Shown: positions 4,719 to 5,466 of the stretch, piece after piece
Numbering within the stretch: the stretch's first letter is position 1
Layout of the letters: each line of letters opens with the position of its first letter
Origin: Gallionellaceae bacterium
GTDB taxonomy: Bacteria; Pseudomonadota; Gammaproteobacteria; Burkholderiales; Gallionellaceae
Direction of reading: 5' to 3'
Length of the DNA: 5,466 nucleotides
Assembly: GCA_030690855.1 (NCBI GenBank)
Contig: JAUYFR010000016.1
Span: 1 to 5,466, forward strand
Program-made: the position numbers and the translations under genes
Notes under the pieces: model-generated
The model's database searches: none
Told to the model about the DNA's origin: nothing
Seen by the model: the letters and a program-made list of their open reading frames with translations, nothing else

Positions 4719-5466
4719 GAAGCGAAACCTGCCAACGATTAGCCGGCAAGTTACTGAACTCGTATTAGCAGGATCAACTGAACATGCAGAAGAGGCGTTC
4801 AATGAGACTGCTGAACAATTTGGTGATTTGGCCGTTATTGAGGTACTGGAATCGCTTGAGCCCCAAGTCACCTCGTTGCATCTCTCCGCTTTCGACGGTA
4901 GCAAGCTATCTCTAGCCACCTTACTTATCCCCCCAAAAGCATGGGCTGAAAGCCTCGCTTTTTTCGCCGCACCCTGGAATGAAGAGTTAATAGAAGATGA
5001 ACCCGAGGTTTTAGCAGAATCACTTTTTGCACATATCCACGGAGTGGTTTTTGCTAGCGAAGATGCGGAACGCCGAGCTGAATTGATTCACGAAGCGCTC
5101 GCTACTGACTGGGGTGTCACCGCATTTGCTGTACTATTTTCAACGGCCGCAACCGAAATCATCGAACTCGCAAACGACATTCATGCACGCGGAGCGCACA
5201 GTAGTGGCCAAACCAGCTCAGATCACGATGTTATCCCTTTAGCCCTAGCAATCGCTCGCACGGATGCAGACGCATGGGATCGTGTGTTATTTGAAATCTT
5301 CCCTGACTGGATTCCTGGTGAAAATCAATTGCATGCTGCCTATGAGGAACATGATGAAGAGCAAGACATCGAAGAGCAGGATGAGCATGAGTTTGCTGTC
5401 GGCAGATCTACTCAACAATTACTATTAAGATTGCGCCGGCAAGTACCAAGCAAATCCAGCATCAAG
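4711..5466 (+). CDS. Unknown protein, 3' end outside the window
   Basis: From ATG 4711 the frame stays open for 252 codons to the window edge, with no stop, so the true length is unknown. I do not recognise the product. It starts MSEKRNLPTISRQVTELVLA and has no signal peptide or obvious membrane helix. The sequence is rich in Ala, Glu and Leu and appears largely helical. Noticeable segments are LLIPPKAWAESLAFFAAPWN at 71-90, the aromatic FEIFPDWIPG at 194-203, an acidic patch EEHDEEQDIEEQDEHE at 212-227, and then a basic LLLRLRRQVPSK at 237-248. Even codon use and an unbroken frame argue for a real gene. It overlaps the 172-aa gene by 8 bp and has a good GGAG site, so coupled expression with that gene and the J-domain gene is likely. 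No function can be given. Confidence 0.8.
   Translation, partial: MSEKRNLPTISRQVTELVLAGSTEHAEEAFNETAEQFGDLAVIEVLESLEPQVTSLHLSAFDGSKLSLATLLIPPKAWAESLAFFAAPWNEELIEDEPEVLAESLFAHIHGVVFASEDAERRAELIHEALATDWGVTAFAVLFSTAATEIIELANDIHARGAHSSGQTSSDHDVIPLALAIARTDADAWDRVLFEIFPDWIPGENQLHAAYEEHDEEQDIEEQDEHEFAVGRSTQQLLLRLRRQVPSKSSIK

Noticed and set aside
4266..4919. Three minus-strand open frames opposite the two unknown genes
   Set aside because: The plus-strand frames are longer, overlap in the usual coupled way and have a proper ribosome binding site for the second gene.

Overview
The window is a compact piece of a bacterial chromosome, almost certainly from a betaproteobacterium. This is judged from the proteins: EF-Ts, ribosomal protein S2, UMP kinase and a glutamyl-tRNA synthetase lacking most zinc ligands all read like Burkholderiales/Nitrosomonadales versions. 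The genus cannot be named from the sequence alone. Base composition is moderate, and no sequence looks foreign.

Minus strand, read right to left (3598 down to 1): a promoter and gltX (glutamyl-tRNA synthetase), then a clear sigma70-type promoter, a leader of about 118 nt, rpsB (S2), a hairpin/T-run terminator, tsf (EF-Ts), and the first 88 codons of pyrH (UMP kinase), which is cut by the window edge. rpsB-tsf-pyrH is the conserved bacterial order (usually followed by frr). It joins a ribosomal protein, the EF-Tu nucleotide exchange factor and a pyrimidine nucleotide kinase in one growth-related unit. The terminator between rpsB and tsf probably lets only part of the transcription through. The rpsB leader holds competing hairpins and an unused Shine-Dalgarno-like GGAGG, which makes it a candidate regulatory RNA.

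Plus strand, read left to right (3600 to 5466): a very small entericidin-type lipoprotein, then a 94-residue stand-alone J-domain protein starting at TTG. Next come two proteins I do not recognise: 172 aa with a strongly acidic tail, and at least 252 aa with an acidic patch. The second overlaps the first by 8 bp and runs off the right edge without a stop. The J-protein and the two unknown genes lie head to tail and may form an operon. This is the only part of the window with undescribed potential; the link to J-protein/Hsp70 work is inferred from position only.

The divergent gap between gltX and the lipoprotein carries a perfect 16-bp palindrome that contains the likely gltX -10 box. No tRNA, rRNA, insertion sequence, CRISPR array or prophage gene was seen, and no gene-free stretch exceeds about 190 bp.
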